DNA of 64,000 nt, taken from positions 266,141 to 330,140 of the forward strand of contig NZ_JAMFKN010000005.1 in assembly GCF_023487995.1 (NCBI RefSeq). The letters are read 5' to 3'. Every line of letters begins with the position of its first letter. Position 1 is the first letter of the stretch. Shown here in pieces: positions 10,375 through 19,068 of this stretch. The DNA is from Thermohalobaculum sediminis. GTDB lineage: Bacteria > Pseudomonadota > Alphaproteobacteria > Rhodobacterales > Rhodobacteraceae. A program made the position numbers and the translations under genes. Below the pieces are notes generated by a model that was given only the letters and a program-made list of their open reading frames with translations, did not search any database and was not told where the DNA came from.

Positions 10375-10559
10375 CGATCCTTCTTCTGCTCCCCCGCATC
10401 GCGGACGCGCTGGCTGCGCGGGCGGTCGATTCCAATTCCTCCCCATCTTGTCGGCAAGGCGGGATTCGCCCCCAGTGAACGGTGTCTTGCATTCCCGAAT
10501 CGGCTGATTCATCCTCGCTTTGCCGTTCTTCACCATTCCGCAGGCGAGGATATGGCAAT

Positions 10560-10587
10560 TTGTTCTTTATATGTTCGCATTTATACC
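10560..10587 (+). promoter_or_regulatory. putative mra (dcw) operon promoter
   Basis: TTGTTC at 10560-10565, a 16-nt spacer and TATACC at 10582-10587 in an AT-rich island. The predicted start near 10594 abuts the first TGGG repeat, which fits repression by MraZ at its own promoter. The mraZ start codon is about 360 nt further on. Confidence 0.45.
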
Positions 10588-10594
10588 GTGTTTC

Positions 10595-10629
10595 TGGGTC
10601 AAGTGGGGGTGTTTAGGGATAAATTGGGA
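10595..10629 (+). promoter_or_regulatory. MraZ-type operator: TGGG direct repeats
   Basis: TGGGT (10595), TGGGG (10604), a degenerate AGGGA (10615) and TGGGA (10625) occur at 9-11 nt spacing. In other bacteria MraZ binds direct TGGGN repeats with about 10-nt period upstream of mraZ. The position just after the putative -10 box supports autoregulation of the division cluster. One of the four boxes is imperfect. Confidence 0.6.
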
Positions 10630-10794
10630 GAATTATCCTTGTATAGGATGTCGCGCGCGGTTATAAAAATCTTACGAAGGCGGGGGAGACCGGAAAACAG
10701 GCGCCGCGAACTTCGGCAACGACAAGACCACGGATGGCAGGCGCGTCAGACGAGCAGGACAGACAGGCAAGAGCGACTGACGAGCGAGGGACGC

Positions 10795-10934
10795 GGGGCG
10801 GACGTGGTGGCCAAGGGCCCTGTCCGCCCCGTTGCGTTAGGGCAGGGCCCCGCGGCCGTATCCGGTCCGCGGGCCGGATGACGAAAGGGCCGCGGGGGCG
10901 GCCCGGATGACGGCGGGGCGGCGATCGCCGCCCC
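10795..10934 (+). promoter_or_regulatory. structured mra leader with competing hairpins
   Basis: Hairpin A pairs GGGGCGGAC (10795-10803) with GTCCGCCCC (10822-10830). Hairpin B pairs GGGCCCTG (10815-10822) with CAGGGCCC (10842-10849). A and B share base 10822 and the 5' arm of B lies in the loop of A, so they are alternatives or a pseudoknot. Further on are TCCGG/CCGGA (10861/10874), GGGCCGC/GCGGCCC (10887/10898) and a perfect 20-nt palindrome at 10915-10934 close to the mraZ start. Function is unknown. Confidence 0.5.
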
Positions 10935-10955
10935 GGGGCGCGCGGTCGGAACGGG

Positions 10956-11432
10956 ATGGCGTGGGCGATGCCGACGGTCTTTTCAGGCACTCATCCCCAC
11001 AAGGTCGAGCCCCGGGGCAGGGTCTCGATCCCGGCGGAGTTTCGCCGCGTGCTGCGCGAGGCCGAGGCAAGCGAGATCTACCTCGTGCCGCAGCTGCGCT
11101 ACGATGGCGCGCACATGTTCTTCACCGAGCGTGGCCTTCGGTCGTATATCCGCACCTTCGACGCGATGGACATCGACGCCGAGAAGCAGGCCGCCATCGA
11201 CGGGATGATCACCGGCGAGGCGCGCGCGCTCGTGATCGACGATCTCGGCCGCATCGTGATCCCAGAGGAATGCCGCCTTCAGATCGGTGTCACGACCGAT
11301 TGCGTCTTCGTCGGCGGCGGCTCGTATTTCGAGATGTGGGAGCCCTCTGCCCATGCCGAACACCGCCGGGCCCAGCGCGAGCTGGCGCGCGGCATCATTC
11401 GCGCCAACCGCATCACGGAGCTGCCGATATGA
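10956..11432 (+). CDS. mraZ: transcriptional regulator MraZ
   Basis: DNA-binding regulator heading the dcw cluster, 158 residues (154 from the alternative ATG at 10968). Two SpoVT-AbrB-like MraZ repeats are visible: [23 protein letters not shown] near the N-terminus and [17 protein letters not shown] in the second half. MraZ proteins bind TGGG repeats upstream of their own operon, and such repeats occur at 10595-10629. Neither candidate start has a strong ribosome site; GGAACGGG precedes 10956. The stop overlaps rsmH by ATGA. Confidence 0.95.
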   Translation: MAWAMPTVFSGTHPHKVEPRGRVSIPAEFRRVLREAEASEIYLVPQLRYDGAHMFFTERGLRSYIRTFDAMDIDAEKQAAIDGMITGEARALVIDDLGRIVIPEECRLQIGVTTDCVFVGGGSYFEMWEPSAHAEHRRAQRELARGIIRANRITELPI

Positions 11433-12457
11433 GCGCGGCCGCGGCCGCCATGTCCCCGCCACATGTCCCGGTGCTGCTCGGTCCGGTCCTCGAGGCGCTG
11501 GCGCCGGTCGCGGGCGGCGTGTTCCTGGACGGAACCTTCGGCGCGGGCGGCTACACGCGGGCGCTGCTGGATGCCGGCGCCCGGCGCGTGATCGCGATCG
11601 ACCGCGACCCCACCGCGATCCGTGCCGGTCAGCGCCTGATGGCCGAGACCGGCGGGCGGCTCACGCTGGTTGAGGGGACCTTCGGCGCGCTCGACGCGAT
11701 CGCGGCGGCGGAAGGGGTTTCTGGCCTTGATGGCGTGGTGCTCGACATCGGCGTGTCGTCGATGCAGCTCGACCAGGCGGCGCGGGGCTTCTCGTACCTG
11801 CGCGATGGCCCGCTCGACATGCGCATGGGCGACGAGGGCCCGACGGCCGCGGACATCGTCAACCGCGCGCCAGAGGGCCAAATCGCCGACATTCTCTATG
11901 GCTTCGGAGAGGAGCGCGCCTCGCGCCGGATCGCGCGCGCCATCGTCGCCGCGCGTGCCGAGGCGCCGATCGAGCGGACTGCGCGCCTCGCGGGCATCGT
12001 CGCGGGCTGCCTGCCCCGCCCGAAGCCCGGTCAGCCGCATGCCGCGACCCGCAGCTTCCAGGCGTTGCGGATCGCGGTGAACGACGAACTCGGCGAGCTT
12101 GTGCGCGCGCTCGCGGCGGCCGAGCGCGCGCTGGTGCCCGGCGGGCGGCTTGCGGTCGTGACGTTCCATTCGCTCGAGGACCGCATCGTCAAGCGCTACC
12201 TCGCTGCCGCTTCGGGGCGCACGGGACAGGGCTCGCGCCACGCGCCCGCCCGCGAGCTGGCCCCGCCGCGCTTCGAGCGCCCCGCCAAGGCGGTCGAGCC
12301 GGATGCCGCGGAACTCGCGGCCAATCCGCGCGCGCGCTCGGCGCGGCTTCGGGCGGCCCGGCGCACGGCCGCGGCCACGGTGCCGCTCGCGCCCGGCGAT
12401 CTCGGCCTGCCCGAGGCGCCTACGGCCGCCGCCCTGTTCGGGGGGCGCGGGTCATGA
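11429..12457 (+). CDS. rsmH: 16S rRNA (cytosine-1402-N4)-methyltransferase
   Basis: Methylates N4 of C1402 in the ribosomal P site, 342 residues. The SAM-binding motif [13 protein letters not shown] lies near residue 33, with [19 protein letters not shown] and [14 protein letters not shown] further on, all standard RsmH/MraW signatures. The start is ATG 11429 in a 4-nt ATGA overlap with mraZ; the frame upstream of it is a shadow of mraZ. The stop overlaps ftsL by ATGA. The C-terminus is extended and Ala/Arg-rich. Confidence 0.96.
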   Translation: MSAAAAAMSPPHVPVLLGPVLEALAPVAGGVFLDGTFGAGGYTRALLDAGARRVIAIDRDPTAIRAGQRLMAETGGRLTLVEGTFGALDAIAAAEGVSGLDGVVLDIGVSSMQLDQAARGFSYLRDGPLDMRMGDEGPTAADIVNRAPEGQIADILYGFGEERASRRIARAIVAARAEAPIERTARLAGIVAGCLPRPKPGQPHAATRSFQALRIAVNDELGELVRALAAAERALVPGGRLAVVTFHSLEDRIVKRYLAAASGRTGQGSRHAPARELAPPRFERPAKAVEPDAAELAANPRARSARLRAARRTAAATVPLAPGDLGLPEAPTAAALFGGRGS

Positions 12458-13137
12458 AGCGCCTGCTCGCCGCGCTCTCGGTCCTTGCGGTGGTCGCGAT
12501 CGCGGCCTGGACCTATGACATCAATTATCGCACCAAGAACGCGCTGCGCGAGGTCGACCGCCTGCGGGCCGAGATCGCGATGCAGCACGAGACCCGGCAG
12601 GTGCTGCGCGTCGAATGGGCCTATCTCAACCGTCCCGAGCGCCTCAAGCGCCTGGTCCAGATGCACGACGATCGCCTGCACCTGGTCCCGATCGGCCCGG
12701 ATCGCTTCGGCGACGTGGCAAGCGTGCCCTTCCCGCCGCCGCCCGAGATGGACCCCGTTGCCGCGGCCCTCGCCGCGGCGACCGCCGCAGGCGCCTTCAT
12801 TCCCCCGCCGGTCACCACGGGCGTGAGTGCGGCCGCAGCGGCGGCCGAGCGTCTCGATGGCGGCATGGCCTTCTTTCCCGTGATGCTTGCGGCCGGCGCG
12901 GCGGCGGAGAGCGAGCCGCTCGCCGCGCCGGCAATGAAGCAGGCTTCCATGGACGCAACCGCCGCACCGGCGGAGCGCCGCGACGGCGGCGCGGGTGCGC
13001 GCGACGCGGAGGCAGGCGCGCCTGCGCCCGCGGTCGGCATGGCCGCTGAACCCGCTGTCGCGGCGCTCGCCGAGACGCCGGCACCGGACGGCCCCGTGGC
13101 CCCCGTCCCGCCGCGCAGGCCGGGGGCGCTGCCGTGA
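12454..13137 (+). CDS. ftsL: cell division protein FtsL, long-tailed
   Basis: Bitopic division protein that with FtsQ and FtsB activates FtsW-FtsI. There is one N-terminal membrane span ([16 protein letters not shown]), then a short periplasmic coiled coil ([28 protein letters not shown]) and the conserved NRPERLKRL element near residue 50. FtsL is usually 90-130 residues; this one has 227 because of an Ala/Pro/Gly-rich tail after about residue 90. Identity rests on position between rsmH and ftsI plus topology. It overlaps both neighbours by 4 nt. Confidence 0.88.
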   Translation: MKRLLAALSVLAVVAIAAWTYDINYRTKNALREVDRLRAEIAMQHETRQVLRVEWAYLNRPERLKRLVQMHDDRLHLVPIGPDRFGDVASVPFPPPPEMDPVAAALAAATAAGAFIPPPVTTGVSAAAAAAERLDGGMAFFPVMLAAGAAAESEPLAAPAMKQASMDATAAPAERRDGGAGARDAEAGAPAPAVGMAAEPAVAALAETPAPDGPVAPVPPRRPGALP

Positions 13138-14870
13138 CGGACTTCGCCGCACCCGCGCATCGGCGCCAGACGGGCGCGCCCGCGCGCACCGGCCGGGCGA
13201 CGGCCCGGCCACGCGACGACTGGCGGCTGATGCTGGTCGTCGCGGTCTTCGTGCTCTGCTACGGCGCGGTCGCCGCGCGGATGGGCACGATGGCGCTGCT
13301 CGATCCCGAGGAGCCGCGCCTTGCGAGCTTTGGCGGAGCCGAGCCCGTGCGCGGCGAGATCGTCGACCGCAACGGCGCGCTGATCGCGGCAAACCTTCCG
13401 GCCTGGTCTCTCTATGCCCACCCCGCCGAGTTGAAGGACCCGCTCGCCACCTCGCAGGAACTGGCCGGGATCTTCCCGGACATGACCGCGGCCGAAATTG
13501 CCCGGCTCCTGACCTCGAAGAACGATTTCGTCTGGGTCCGCCGGCCGATCACGCCGCGCCAGAAGGCTGAGGTGCAGGATCTCGGCCGCCCGGGCCTGTT
13601 CTTCGGCGCGCGCGACATGCGCATCTATCCCGCAGGGCGCGCGGCGGCCCACATCGTCGGCGGCGTGCGCGCCCAGAGCGAGGGCGTGCGCCACGCCGAA
13701 CTGGTCGGCTCGGGCGGCATCGAGCGGTTCTTCGACGACCGGCTGCGCGACCCCGCGCGCGCGGGCCAGCCGCTGGCCCTGTCGATCGACCTGGGCGCGC
13801 AGCAGGCGATGCGCGAGGTGCTGTCGGCCGAGATCGCGCGGCTGAACGCCAGGGGAGCGACCGGGATCGTCATGAACGTGCGGACGGGCGAGCTGATCAC
13901 GCTGGTCTCGCTCCCCGATTTCGACCCGAACCTGCGGCCGCTCGCATCCGACGGGCGGGGCGCGGCGAACCCGCGCTTCAACCGCGCGGTGCAGGGGGTC
14001 TACGAGCTTGGCTCGGTATTCAAGGTGCTGACGGCGGCGATGGCGCTCGAACTTGGCATCGCGACGCCGGACACGATGATCGAGACGGGCACGCCGGTCG
14101 CGATCGGGCGCAACACCATCCGCGACATGCACCGCATGCCCGACACCCTCAGCCTCACCGACATCGTGGTCCGCTCGTCCAACACCGGCACGACGCGGCT
14201 GGCGCTGAAGATCGGCGGCGAGCGGATGCGCGGCTTCCTCGGCCGGCTGGGGATGTTCGACCCGCTGCCGGTCGAGATTTCCGAAGCCGCCCGGGCAAAG
14301 CCGCTGCGCCCGCCGCGCTGGGCCGACATCTCGACGGCGACGATCTCGTTCGGGCATGGGCTGTCGGTGTCGCCGATGCATTTCGCGGCGGCGCTGGCAA
14401 CCCTCGCGAATGGCGGGCAGAAGGTCACGCCCACGCTGATCCGCGGCGGCAATGCGCCGGGCGAGCGCGTGTTCTCGGAGCGCACGTCGCGCGAGATGAT
14501 GGCGATCCTGCGCGAGGTGGTGCTGCGCGGCACCGGGCGGCGCACCAACATCGAAGGGTACGAGGTCGGCGGCAAGACCGGCACCGCCGACAAGCCGCGC
14601 CAGGACGGGCGCGGCTACGAGAAGGACAAGGTGATCGCCACCTTCGCGGCGGTTTTCCCGACATCGGCGCCTGCCTATGTGATGGTCATCTCGCTCGACG
14701 AGCCGGAGGACCGCTCGGGACCCCGGCCGATCCGCGAGGCGAGCCGCACCGCCGTGCCCGCGACCGCCGAGGCCATTCGCCGGATCGCGCCGCTTCTGGG
14801 CCTGCGGCCGCGGGGCGGGCGGGTGACGGCCGAGCTCACGGCCATCCCCGCCGCCATGGCCGGCAACTGA
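13134..14870 (+). CDS. ftsI: septal peptidoglycan transpeptidase FtsI (PBP3)
   Basis: Class B penicillin-binding protein that cross-links septal peptidoglycan, 578 residues. One N-terminal membrane span (LMLVVAVFVLCYGAVAARM) is followed by the dimerisation/pedestal domain with RGEIVDRNGALIAANL. The transpeptidase motifs are SVFK (active Ser near 293), SSN (near 347) and KTG (near 481). The GTG start at 13134 forms a GTGA overlap with ftsL. It partners FtsW encoded downstream. Confidence 0.97.
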   Translation: MTDFAAPAHRRQTGAPARTGRATARPRDDWRLMLVVAVFVLCYGAVAARMGTMALLDPEEPRLASFGGAEPVRGEIVDRNGALIAANLPAWSLYAHPAELKDPLATSQELAGIFPDMTAAEIARLLTSKNDFVWVRRPITPRQKAEVQDLGRPGLFFGARDMRIYPAGRAAAHIVGGVRAQSEGVRHAELVGSGGIERFFDDRLRDPARAGQPLALSIDLGAQQAMREVLSAEIARLNARGATGIVMNVRTGELITLVSLPDFDPNLRPLASDGRGAANPRFNRAVQGVYELGSVFKVLTAAMALELGIATPDTMIETGTPVAIGRNTIRDMHRMPDTLSLTDIVVRSSNTGTTRLALKIGGERMRGFLGRLGMFDPLPVEISEAARAKPLRPPRWADISTATISFGHGLSVSPMHFAAALATLANGGQKVTPTLIRGGNAPGERVFSERTSREMMAILREVVLRGTGRRTNIEGYEVGGKTGTADKPRQDGRGYEKDKVIATFAAVFPTSAPAYVMVISLDEPEDRSGPRPIREASRTAVPATAEAIRRIAPLLGLRPRGGRVTAELTAIPAAMAGN

Positions 14871-14879
14871 GGAGAGAGG

Positions 14880-16418
14880 ATGTCCGCCGCCGATCAGACC
14901 GCGCAGCGCACGCTCGAGGGGCTCGGGCTTCTCGCGCTGGCCGTGACGGGGCCGGCCCCCGACCCCGCGGCGCCGGTTGCGGGCATCGCCGTGGACAGCC
15001 GCGAGGTGCGCGAGGGCTTCGTCTTCGTCGCGGTGCCGGGCGTGAAGCGGGACGGCGCCACCTTCGGGCAGTTCGCGGTGCGGCAGGGCGCCGCCGCGGT
15101 GGTGGCGACGCCCGCGGGCGCCGAGGTGATCCGCGACGATCTGGGCGGCCTGCCCGTGCCGGTGTTCCTGACCGACGAGCCGCGCGCATGGCTGTCGCGC
15201 CTCGCCGCTGCCTTCCACGGCCGCCAGCCCGCGGTGATGGCGGCGGTGACGGGGACGAACGGCAAGACATCGACCGCGCATTTCCTGCGCGAGATCTGGG
15301 CGCATGCGGGGCTGGCGGCCGCCGCCATCGGCACCACGGGCGTCGAGGGCGAGGGCTTTGCCGAGCCGGGCAGCCACACCACGCCCGAGCCCGTGGCGCT
15401 GCATGCGCTGCTGGCGCGGTTGGCGGACAAGGGCTGCACGCATGCCGTGATGGAGGCGTCCTCGCACGGGCTGGCGCAGCACCGGCTGGATGGCGTGCGG
15501 CTGACGGCGGCGGCGCTGACGCACATCACCCGTGACCATCTGGACTACCACGCGAGCTTCGAGGACTACGTGGCGGCCAAGCTGCGCCTCTTCGGCGCGG
15601 TACTGCCCGAGGGGGCGGCGGCGGTGCTCAACATCGACGACCCGGCTTTCGCGCAGGCGCGGCGGATCGCCGAGGCGCGCGGGCAGCGGGTGATCGCGAC
15701 CGGCCGCGCGGCGGGGGCGGATCTGAGGATCGGCGCCGCGCGCTTCCATGCGGGTGGCCAGACGGTGGTGTTCCACTGGGCGGGCGCCGAGCACCGTGTG
15801 GACCTGCGGCTGGTGGGCGATTTCCAGGCCGAGAACGTGGCCACGGCGGCGGCGCTGGCGATGGGGACCGGCGTCGATGCCCAGACGGTGTTCGCGGCAC
15901 TGCCCGGTCTCAGCGGCGTGCGCGGGCGGATGCAGCTTTCGGCGCGGCGGGCGAACGGCGCCTCGGTCTATGTCGATTACGCGCACACGCCGGATGCGCT
16001 CGCCTCGGCGCTGAAGGCGCTGAGGCCGCATTGCGCGGGCAACCTTGTCGTCGTGTTCGGTGCGGGAGGCGATCGCGACCGCGGCAAGCGCCCGCTGATG
16101 GGCGAGGCGGCCGCGCGCCATGCCGACCAGGTGATCGTGACCGACGACAACCCGCGCTCCGAGCCCCCCGCGGCGATCCGGCGTGCGGTCCTCGCGGGCT
16201 GCCCGCAGGCCAACGAAATCGGCGAGCGGGCGGCGGCGATCCTCGCCGGCGTCGATGCGCTGCGCGGCCCGGGCGATTGCCTGCTGGTCGCCGGCAAGGG
16301 GCATGAGCAGGGGCAGGAGGTGGCGGGCCGCATCCTGCCCTTCGACGACGTGGCGCAGGCGGCGGCCTCGGTTGCCGCGCTCGACGGGGCCGAGGCCGCG
16401 CTGGGGGGTGGCCGGTGA
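14880..16418 (+). CDS. murE: UDP-MurNAc-tripeptide synthetase (meso-DAP-adding)
   Basis: Adds the third residue to UDP-MurNAc-L-Ala-D-Glu in the cytoplasm, 512 residues. Mur ligase layout is clear: N-terminal UDP-binding domain (IAVDSREVREGFVFVAVPG), ATP loop TGTNGKTST near 124, central EASSHGL and DHLDYH motifs, and a C-terminal domain carrying DNPR near 422. DNPR is the motif associated with meso-diaminopimelate rather than lysine. It follows ftsI by 9 nt with GGAGAGAGG as ribosome site and overlaps murF by GTGA. Confidence 0.97.
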   Translation: MSAADQTAQRTLEGLGLLALAVTGPAPDPAAPVAGIAVDSREVREGFVFVAVPGVKRDGATFGQFAVRQGAAAVVATPAGAEVIRDDLGGLPVPVFLTDEPRAWLSRLAAAFHGRQPAVMAAVTGTNGKTSTAHFLREIWAHAGLAAAAIGTTGVEGEGFAEPGSHTTPEPVALHALLARLADKGCTHAVMEASSHGLAQHRLDGVRLTAAALTHITRDHLDYHASFEDYVAAKLRLFGAVLPEGAAAVLNIDDPAFAQARRIAEARGQRVIATGRAAGADLRIGAARFHAGGQTVVFHWAGAEHRVDLRLVGDFQAENVATAAALAMGTGVDAQTVFAALPGLSGVRGRMQLSARRANGASVYVDYAHTPDALASALKALRPHCAGNLVVVFGAGGDRDRGKRPLMGEAAARHADQVIVTDDNPRSEPPAAIRRAVLAGCPQANEIGERAAAILAGVDALRGPGDCLLVAGKGHEQGQEVAGRILPFDDVAQAAASVAALDGAEAALGGGR

Positions 16419-17866
16419 GCGCGTATCTTTGGACCGCCGCCGATGCCGCCGCGGCAACAGGCGGCGAGGCACGCGGGCGCTGGCAGGGGGTCGGCGGCGT
16501 CTCGATCGACACCCGCTCGATCGTGCCGGGCGAGCTGTTCGTGGCGCTGACGGGCGAGAACCGCGACGGGCACGACTTCGTGGCCGACGCGCTGACGCGC
16601 GGCGCGGGCGCGGCGCTGGTTAGCCGGGTGCCCGACGGCGTCGCGCCCGATGCGCCGCTGCTGGTGGTGGGCGACACGCTAGAGGGGCTGCGGGCGCTGG
16701 GCGCGGCGGCGCGGGCGCGCAGCCGGGCGCGCGTGATCGCGGTCACCGGCTCGGTCGGCAAGACCTCGACCAAGGAGATGCTGCGCGCCATGCTGGCCGC
16801 GCAGGGTCGCGTGCATGCCGCCGAAAAGAGCTTCAACAACCACTGGGGCGTGCCGCTAACGCTGGCGCGCATGGCGCCGGACACCGATTTCGCGGTGATC
16901 GAGATCGGCATGAACCATGCGGGCGAGATCACGCCGCTCACGCGCCTCGCCCGGCCGCATGTCGCGATCGTGACGACCGTCGAGCCGGTGCATCTCGAGC
17001 ATCTGGGCTCGATCGAGGCGATCGCGGACGCCAAGGCCGAGATCTTCGCCGGGATCGAGCCCGGCGGCGTGGCCGTCCTGCCGCTCGACAACGCGCATTA
17101 CGGGCGGCTCGCGGCGCAGATCAGGGCGGCGCGGCCGGTCACCTTCGGGCGTGCGGCGGCGGCCGATTTCCGGCTGGACGAGGCGCGCATCGCCGGCGGT
17201 GCCACGGTGGTCCGCGCGCATGCACGCGAGCAGGCGCTGACCTTCAAGATCGGCGCGCCGGGGGTGCATTTCGCCGGCAACGCGCTGGCCGCGCTGGCCG
17301 CGGTCGAGGCCGTGGGCGGCGACATCGTGCGCGCGGCCATGGCGCTGGGTCAGTGGGGCGCGCCCGAGGGGCGGGGGCATCGCTGGAGCATCCGGCTGGG
17401 GCCGGGCGGCCTCGATGGCGCGGTGACGCTGATCGACGAGAGCTACAACGCGAACCCCGCCTCGATGCGCGCGGCGCTCGCCGTGCTTGCCGCGGCCGAG
17501 CCCGAGGACGGGGTGGGCCGCGTGTCGCGCGGGCGCCGGATCGCCTTTCTCGGCGACATGCTGGAACTGGGCCCCGAGGAGGCGCGCCACCACGCCGACC
17601 TGGCGCGCGCGCCCGAGATGGCGGGCGTCGATCTCGTTCACTGCTGTGGTCCGCGGATGCGCGCGCTGTGGGAGGCGCTGACGCGCGAGCGGCGCGGCGA
17701 GTGGTTCGAGGACAGCGCCGGCCTTGCCGAGAAGGCGCGCAGGACGGTTGACGCGGGGGACGTCTGCATGGTCAAGGGCTCGCTCGGCGCCCGGATGAGC
17801 CGGGTGGTCGAGGCGCTGAAGGGCCTCGGCCGCGCCGTCGACGCGCAGGCGCGCGAGGAGGAATGA
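16415..17866 (+). CDS. murF: UDP-MurNAc-tripeptide:D-Ala-D-Ala ligase
   Basis: Adds the D-Ala-D-Ala dipeptide made by Ddl (encoded at 26447) to finish the UDP-MurNAc pentapeptide; 483 residues. The N-terminal domain carries [17 protein letters not shown], the ATP loop is [12 protein letters not shown] near residue 111, followed by [22 protein letters not shown] and [15 protein letters not shown] in the C-terminal domain. GTG start at 16415 overlapping the murE stop. The stop is 4 nt before mraY. Confidence 0.97.
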   Translation: MSAYLWTAADAAAATGGEARGRWQGVGGVSIDTRSIVPGELFVALTGENRDGHDFVADALTRGAGAALVSRVPDGVAPDAPLLVVGDTLEGLRALGAAARARSRARVIAVTGSVGKTSTKEMLRAMLAAQGRVHAAEKSFNNHWGVPLTLARMAPDTDFAVIEIGMNHAGEITPLTRLARPHVAIVTTVEPVHLEHLGSIEAIADAKAEIFAGIEPGGVAVLPLDNAHYGRLAAQIRAARPVTFGRAAAADFRLDEARIAGGATVVRAHAREQALTFKIGAPGVHFAGNALAALAAVEAVGGDIVRAAMALGQWGAPEGRGHRWSIRLGPGGLDGAVTLIDESYNANPASMRAALAVLAAAEPEDGVGRVSRGRRIAFLGDMLELGPEEARHHADLARAPEMAGVDLVHCCGPRMRALWEALTRERRGEWFEDSAGLAEKARRTVDAGDVCMVKGSLGARMSRVVEALKGLGRAVDAQAREEE

Positions 17867-17870
17867 GGGG

Positions 17871-18959
17871 ATGCTCTACCACCTGCTGACACCGCTGAGC
17901 GAGGGAGGCGATGTCTTCAACCTCTTTCGCTACATCAGCTTTCGCGCGGGCGGCGCGTTCCTCACCTCGCTCATCTTCGCCTTCCTGTTCGGCCGGCCCA
18001 TCATCAACTGGCTGAGGCGGATGCAGAAGAAGGGCCAGCCGATCCGCGACGACGGGCCCCAGCGCCACATCGTCGAGAAGGCGGGCACGCCGACCATGGG
18101 CGGCGTGATGATCCTGGGCGCGCTGGTGGTCTCGACGCTTTTGTGGGCGCGGCTCGACAACGGCTTCGTCTGGATCGTGCTGATGGTGACGCTGGGTTTC
18201 GGCGCCATCGGCTTCGTGGACGACTTCTCGAAGGTCAAGAAGTTCTCGGTCAAGGGCGTGTCGGGCAAGGCGCGGCTGGCGGCGGGCTTCGCCATCGCGG
18301 GCATCGCCGCCTACTGGGCGACCGCGCTGCAGCCGGCCGAGTTGCAGAACGCCGTCGCGGTGCCGTTCCTCAAGGACGTGCTGATCCACGCGGGGCTGTT
18401 CTACCTGCCCTTCGCGGTGCTGGTGATCTCGGGCGCCGCGAACGCGGTGAACCTGACCGACGGGCTGGACGGACTTGCCATCATGCCGGCGATGATCGCG
18501 GCGGGGGCGCTGGGGATCATCGCCTATGTCGTGGGGCGGGCCGACTTCACGACCTACCTGCAGCTGCACTACGTGCCGGGCACGGGCGAGACCTTCGTTT
18601 TCTGCGCGGCGCTGATTGGCGCGGGGCTGGGGTTCCTTTGGTACAACGCGCCGCCCGCGATGGTGTTCATGGGCGACACCGGCTCGCTGGCGCTGGGTGG
18701 CGGGCTCGGGGCCATCGCCGTCTCGACCAAGCACGAGATCGTGCTGGCGATCATCGGCGGGCTGTTCGTGGTCGAGGCGCTGAGCGTCATCGTGCAGGTC
18801 GCAAGCTTCAAGCTGACGGGCAAGCGCGTCTTCCGCATGGCGCCGATCCACCACCATTTCGAGCAGAAGGGCTGGGCCGAGCCGACCATCGTGATCCGCT
18901 TCTGGATCATCGCGGTGATCCTCGGACTGATCGGCCTTTCCACGCTGAAGCTGAGGTAG
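17871..18959 (+). CDS. mraY: phospho-MurNAc-pentapeptide translocase (lipid I synthase)
   Basis: Integral-membrane enzyme that transfers phospho-MurNAc-pentapeptide to undecaprenyl phosphate; 362 residues, the usual length, with about ten membrane spans. Conserved cytoplasmic elements are present: DDFSK near 117, [12 protein letters not shown] near 192, [13 protein letters not shown] near 265 and the HHHFEQKGW loop near 328. GAGG precedes the ATG at 17871. A 35-codon open frame starts one base after its stop. Confidence 0.98.
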   Translation: MLYHLLTPLSEGGDVFNLFRYISFRAGGAFLTSLIFAFLFGRPIINWLRRMQKKGQPIRDDGPQRHIVEKAGTPTMGGVMILGALVVSTLLWARLDNGFVWIVLMVTLGFGAIGFVDDFSKVKKFSVKGVSGKARLAAGFAIAGIAAYWATALQPAELQNAVAVPFLKDVLIHAGLFYLPFAVLVISGAANAVNLTDGLDGLAIMPAMIAAGALGIIAYVVGRADFTTYLQLHYVPGTGETFVFCAALIGAGLGFLWYNAPPAMVFMGDTGSLALGGGLGAIAVSTKHEIVLAIIGGLFVVEALSVIVQVASFKLTGKRVFRMAPIHHHFEQKGWAEPTIVIRFWIIAVILGLIGLSTLKLR

Positions 18960-18960
18960 C

Positions 18961-19068
18961 ATGAGCGGAGTGCGCGCCACACGCGAAGCGGGCCTGCCGT
19001 CGTCCCTGGCGGTTGGGGGTGGCTGCGGCCGCCCCGGCTCCAGGTGGGACGCGGGGACGGCGCGATGA
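18961..19068 (+). CDS. small unrecognised ORF coupled to murD (35 aa)
   Basis: A 35-codon frame from ATG 18961, one base after the mraY stop, to a TGA overlapping the murD ATG (ATGA at 19065-19068). GAGG lies about five nt before the ATG. The product would be basic and Gly/Arg-rich with two Cys and no membrane span, and I recognise no family. It fills the otherwise odd 105-nt gap between mraY and murD. It may be a translated leader that delivers ribosomes to murD, or chance. The GC-rich codons do not decide. Confidence 0.35.
   Translation: MSGVRATREAGLPSSLAVGGGCGRPGSRWDAGTAR

Larger units (their letters stand above)
10375..10955 (+). other. long intergenic region and mra leader
   Basis: 581 nt without a convincing gene. 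The first part (10375-10500) is unremarkable. 10540-10680 is the most AT-rich stretch of this half of the window and holds a promoter and TGGG repeats. 10790-10940 is a very GC-rich leader with several strong hairpins and a direct repeat CCGGATGACG at 10874 and 10903. Short open frames starting at 10648 and 10734 lack spaced ribosome sites and family features. Confidence 0.7.

Noticed and set aside
10375..10500. Possible rnpB terminator
   Set aside because: No stem followed by a U-tract is visible after the P1 helix.
10648..10881. Basic 77-codon frame in the mra leader
   Set aside because: GGGAGA is too far from the ATG, the codons follow the hairpin sequence, and composition is Arg/Gly low complexity. 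The DNA is better explained as structured leader.
10734..10910. Second short frame in the mra leader starting MAGASDEQ
   Set aside because: No ribosome site and it runs through the inverted repeats; no recognisable protein features.
12621..16472. A 1283-codon open frame on the minus strand across ftsL-ftsI-murE
   Set aside because: It is antisense to four firmly identified genes. Its sequence is Arg/Ala/His-rich low complexity, typical of GC-rich shadow frames.
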